A stretch of DNA of 31,813 nt from a virus. The stretch is taken from positions 1-31,813 of the IMG/VR virus record IMGVR_UViG_3300038738_000032. One strand, given 5' to 3'. Below the pieces are notes generated by a model, which did no database searches, was not told where the DNA came from, and saw only the letters and a program-made list of their open reading frames with translations. A program made the translations under genes and the position numbers. Each line of letters opens with the position of its first letter. The first letter of the stretch is position 1. Below are positions 28,825 through 31,813 of this stretch, piece by piece.

Positions 28825-28893
28825 TCATGAAATTCTCATAAAAAATTCAACTATATCTATTAAAACTATAACTCCAAATGCTGCCCATTCCAT
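28825..28893 (-). CDS. Possible tiny hydrophobic peptide gene on the reverse strand, 22 aa
   Basis: On the minus strand an AAAGGAA ribosome site is followed after eight bases by ATG (28893-28891) and a 22-residue frame: M-E-W-A-A-F-G-V-I-V-L, then I-D-I-V-E-F-F-M-R-I-S. This is one short membrane helix with an acidic face and a basic end, like small type I toxin or membrane-active peptides. It is the only reverse-strand candidate with a proper ribosome site in this region. The length is small and chance is possible. Confidence 0.35.
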   Translation of the reverse strand: MEWAAFGVIVLIDIVEFFMRIS

Positions 28894-28939
28894 TTAGTTC
28901 ATTCCTTTCGGTTTAATTATTAAGAAGGAGGTTGTCAAT

Positions 28940-29230
28940 TTGAAAAAGATATTGGTTCTTATGATTATTATGAGCATTCTGTTTTCTTTTTATACAGTTT
29001 CTTTTGCAGGCAATTTAGATAAATTAGATTCTGCCGGAAATAGAATACTTTCTATCTTTAGAAGGATTGCTTACTGGGTTATCTTAATTAAAGCTATACA
29101 AGACATTATGAAAGCTGCAATGTCAGGTGATACTCATTCATTAGGTGGAATAATCACAAAGTATCTATTGATGTATGGAGCTTTATTCATGATTCCATGG
29201 TTATTACGATTAGTGGAAGGAGTGTTTTAG
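28940..29230 (+). CDS. VirB2-like small secreted membrane protein of a conjugation-type module
   Basis: 96 residues from TTG 28940, behind AAGGAGG. A clear signal peptide (M-K-K-I-L-V-L-M-I-I-M-S-I-L-F-S-F, cut near A-G at 23-24) precedes a mature protein of about 72 residues with two hydrophobic helices (I-A-Y-W-V-I-L-I-K-A-I and Y-L-L-M-Y-G-A-L-F-M-I-P-W-L-L). Signal peptide plus two short helices is the plan of VirB2/TrbC pilin-like proteins. It is followed with no gap by another small membrane protein and then the ATPase, a type IV secretion gene order. The pilin role is inferred. Confidence 0.55.
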   Translation: MKKILVLMIIMSILFSFYTVSFAGNLDKLDSAGNRILSIFRRIAYWVILIKAIQDIMKAAMSGDTHSLGGIITKYLLMYGALFMIPWLLRLVEGVF

Positions 29231-29485
29231 ATGGTTGGTAGATTGCAAGAAATATTCCAAAGCCTACAAGAAACATTAGCACCGATTAGTAAGTTCTTTT
29301 ATGTTATAACACATCCTATAGTTATATTCAATTGGTTAGTAGATGTAAGTTATTGGTTAGCAGTTTTAATATCTATAGCTTGTTTAATTTACTATATAGG
29401 CACTAAATCACGTAAGCCATTAAGAATAATGAATTTTACCATAATAACTTATGTTCTTATAAAAGCTATATCGGTGGTGATATGA
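29231..29485 (+). CDS. Small membrane protein of the conjugation-type module, 84 aa
   Basis: 84 residues with a hydrophobic region at about 23-57 (F-Y-V-I-T-H-P-I-V-I-F and W-L-A-V-L-I-S-I-A-C-L-I-Y) and another at the end (M-N-F-T-I-I-T-Y-V-L-I-K-A-I), so probably two or three membrane helices with a basic loop between them (T-K-S-R-K-P-L-R). It follows the VirB2-like gene without a gap, and the ATPase starts on the base after its stop. By position it could fill a VirB3- or PrgI-like role, but the sequence does not prove it. Confidence 0.5.
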   Translation: MVGRLQEIFQSLQETLAPISKFFYVITHPIVIFNWLVDVSYWLAVLISIACLIYYIGTKSRKPLRIMNFTIITYVLIKAISVVI

Positions 29486-31813
29486 TTGAAAACCTTAAAA
29501 CTAACGGAATATTATAAGATAATTAATCCTGAATATGTTTATCTAAAACTTACTCCAAACAACTCTATTAGAAATTACAATTCGGATAAAATAGCAAAGG
29601 CAATTAGCTCACTTTATATGAATCTTAGAGCCAGAATAAGAAAAGTAGATAAACAGAGACTTATTTATAAACCATCTAAAGTAGTTTACTTTATGTATAT
29701 TGAGAAAAAGCGAGTTGAGTTTTACTTTATTATACCAAAACAACATTTAGGATTAATCAAAGATAAAATAGGAGATACCTGGAAGGGAATAACAATTACA
29801 GAGGTTGATCAGTTACCTACTTTTTCTGACGAAGCAGTTAAATACTATCTAACATATAAGAATGAAGATGCTTTATCTTTGGCAGTAGATAGAAGGACCA
29901 ATACTTTATTAACATCTTCAATGAATGTAATTGATGTAATGGAAGAAGGGGATAAAGTTGGAATACTGTATAATTTTATGCCTACCACTCAATTTACCTG
30001 GAGAGCGAATTATGATAATACCATGAAGAAATTAAAAGAAAACAAACCAATAGATAGAGAAAAATTTAATGCTGCATATATTGGGAAAATGCTATTAAAT
30101 CTTGTAATTGCAGTAATGAGTATAATAACCGATACAGCAAATGATGTATTAGGGGTAGTAGCAAATACAAACGTAAAAGAAGATAGTTTAGTAGATCTAT
30201 TAGCTGCAAGGCTAAACTCTAAAGAACTAAGTTCTGCAACTAGAAATAAAAAGGAGCAAACTGTACTAGATACTCAAATAGCAATTATTTCAGAGAGTAC
30301 AGATAAGAATAGAAAAGATAATAACGCTATGGCAGTTATACAGAGTTTTAAAAGCATTTCAGAGGATAACGAACTAATACATAAGAAACAAAAGAAAAGT
30401 TTCCAAATAAACGATTATAGATGGCAAAATACTGATTCAATTAAAGTCAGTACACTTGAATGTCAAAACTTTATAGCACTACCTGGTAGAGAACTATTAG
30501 AACAATATAACTTTATTGATAAAATAGATACTTTTGAAAGTCAAGTTCCTGAGGAACTCCAACAAGGTGTAATGTGTATAGGTGACAATACGTTTAAAGG
30601 GCAAGTGACGAAATCATATTTAACTGAGGATAAAGATTTAAGAAACTTAACTTTAACTATTATAGGCCCTACAAGAGCTGGTAAAACAAAGCTAATTGCT
30701 AACTTATCAAATGATAGTATTAAACATGGAGAATGTACGATTTTATTTGACTTTTGTGGCAATGCAGAGCTATCTGAAGAAGTAGCTAGTGTAATTAATC
30801 CAGATAAGGTATTAAATATTGATTGTAGTGATTTTAATAACCTACAAGGATTAGGATATAATGAGGTTACACCTATGAACAATAATGTATTTGAAGTATA
30901 TAGGTGTGCAAAAGCAAAAACAAGTCAATTAATGACGTTGATAAATTCTATAAACAGCGATGACGGAGAACTTCGCGCTAGAATGGAAAGATATTTAGAA
31001 GCTGCAGCTGTAGTAGTATTTATTCAAGATGGGCCTATTAAAGATGTATTTGAAATCCTGCAAAATCATTTATCGAGAAAATACTATATAGATAATATTC
31101 CCGAAAACCAAAAGGATAACTTGAAAGAATATATATTAGCTTTACAAGAACTTGACGAATGGTCTAAAGCCACTAAAGATACTCCATCAGAAATAATCGG
31201 GACTAAACTAAGCTATGTACAAGGAATATTAAACAGGGTTAATAAACTAAAGCAAAATACATACATGGAGCTTATGCTAAAAAAAGACTGTAGTAATAAT
31301 ATTAACTTGATTGATGAAATGCAAAAAGGTCAATTAATCTGTATTAAAATGCCTGAAATAATGTTTAATACAGAAACAGAGAAAGATATATATGCAACTT
31401 ATTGGTTAACTAAAATATGGGGAGCATTGCAAAAGAGAAAATGGGATATACCAGAGGAAGATAAAAGGGTGAAAGTTAATATAGTATTTGATGAATTATA
31501 CCAGGTACCAAATTGTCAGGAATTTTTAAGAAGTAAGTTATCTCAAATTGCTAAATTCACTTGTAAGCCTATAATCAGTTGTCATTACTTAGGTCAGATA
31601 GGTATTATAAGGGATGAATTAAAGGCTGCTAATAGTTCTTATATGTTAATTAGTGGATGCGATAAAGACAATTATAAAGAATTAAAGGACGAATTATATC
31701 CTTATGAGGTAGAAGATCTATTGAATCTAAAGAGATACCATAGCCTTAATCTGATTAAGTATGAAAAAGGTTGGGCAAAGTTTATAACTAAATTACCTAA
31801 ACCTATAAAATAG
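29486..31813 (+). CDS. Conjugation-type ATPase (VirB4/TraG/HerA-like), 775 aa
   Basis: 775 residues from TTG 29486 to the last base of the window. A 390-residue N-terminal domain with patches such as P-E-Y-V-Y-L-K-L-T-P-N-N-S-I-R-N, Y-F-M-Y-I-E-K-K-R-V-E-F-Y-F-I-I-P and A-V-D-R-R-T-N-T-L-L is followed by a RecA-type motor: Walker A G-P-T-R-A-G-K-T at 394-401 and Walker B V-N-I-V-F-D-E with Asp669-Glu670. The same N-terminal plan is known to me from Gram-positive conjugation-type ATPases, often called TraG- or VirB4-like. It would drive DNA or protein transfer. Its two small membrane neighbours support this. What follows is outside the window. Confidence 0.75.
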   Translation: MKTLKLTEYYKIINPEYVYLKLTPNNSIRNYNSDKIAKAISSLYMNLRARIRKVDKQRLIYKPSKVVYFMYIEKKRVEFYFIIPKQHLGLIKDKIGDTWKGITITEVDQLPTFSDEAVKYYLTYKNEDALSLAVDRRTNTLLTSSMNVIDVMEEGDKVGILYNFMPTTQFTWRANYDNTMKKLKENKPIDREKFNAAYIGKMLLNLVIAVMSIITDTANDVLGVVANTNVKEDSLVDLLAARLNSKELSSATRNKKEQTVLDTQIAIISESTDKNRKDNNAMAVIQSFKSISEDNELIHKKQKKSFQINDYRWQNTDSIKVSTLECQNFIALPGRELLEQYNFIDKIDTFESQVPEELQQGVMCIGDNTFKGQVTKSYLTEDKDLRNLTLTIIGPTRAGKTKLIANLSNDSIKHGECTILFDFCGNAELSEEVASVINPDKVLNIDCSDFNNLQGLGYNEVTPMNNNVFEVYRCAKAKTSQLMTLINSINSDDGELRARMERYLEAAAVVVFIQDGPIKDVFEILQNHLSRKYYIDNIPENQKDNLKEYILALQELDEWSKATKDTPSEIIGTKLSYVQGILNRVNKLKQNTYMELMLKKDCSNNINLIDEMQKGQLICIKMPEIMFNTETEKDIYATYWLTKIWGALQKRKWDIPEEDKRVKVNIVFDELYQVPNCQEFLRSKLSQIAKFTCKPIISCHYLGQIGIIRDELKAANSSYMLISGCDKDNYKELKDELYPYEVEDLLNLKRYHSLNLIKYEKGWAKFITKLPKPIK

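Overview
The window is AT-rich (roughly one third G+C by eye), densely packed and almost entirely plus-strand. It has strong AGGAGG-type ribosome sites and frequent GTG/TTG starts. This points to a Firmicutes host, most likely a clostridial anaerobe. An SLH (S-layer homology) domain in the lysin suggests a host with an SLH-type cell wall. Almost all of the window is a tailed phage or prophage with a contractile tail of the PBSX/Xkd type. No integrase, lysogeny repressor pair, tRNA or CRISPR array is visible. The window opens inside a gene and closes exactly on the stop codon of the last one.

Layout. (1) 1-4476: early/middle region of small genes, including a NinB-like recombination protein, a MazG-type pyrophosphohydrolase, a DUF1599 protein and an HNH protein. 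It ends in an ArpU/RinA-type late regulator. (2) 4482-6132: a candidate late promoter, three intrinsic terminators, two further HNH genes and small zinc-ribbon proteins, then a GC-rich palindromic patch that may be the cos site. (3) 6133-13218: terminase subunits, small membrane protein, portal, ClpP-like protease, HK97-type capsid and head-tail connectors. (4) 13223-24564: sheath, tube, tail-assembly chaperone with a canonical -1 frameshift, tape measure, baseplate proteins of the XkdP/Q/R/S/T/U series, two fibre proteins and XkdX. A small gene with its own promoter and terminator (a moron) sits between chaperone and tape measure. (5) 24644-26813: lysis cassette with a BhlA/UviB holin-like protein, a subtilisin-SLH protein, an amidase domain reachable only by -1 frameshift, and a Hol44-type holin. 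(6) 26994-28732: accessory genes: DUF3467, a possible toxin-antitoxin pair (PBECR-like nuclease plus DUF2283), an XRE regulator, a 22-bp palindrome and a ribbon-helix-helix-like protein. (7) 28940-31813: a three-gene module with a VirB2-like small secreted membrane protein, a second small membrane protein and a 775-residue conjugation-type ATPase.

How it works together. Regions 2-5 form a normal late operon: packaging, head, tail, lysis. The strongest unusual feature is the lysin. An intact S8 protease plus SLH domain ends at A_AAA_AAG followed directly by TAA, and the -1 frame continues straight into an intact zinc amidase with no start codon of its own. The tail chaperone uses the same design (A_AAA_AAC followed by TAA). 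The second unusual feature is the conjugation-like module a few kilobases after the lysis genes. This means either a phage carrying a transfer module (a phage-plasmid or hybrid element) or a prophage end abutting an integrative conjugative element. The window alone cannot decide between these.
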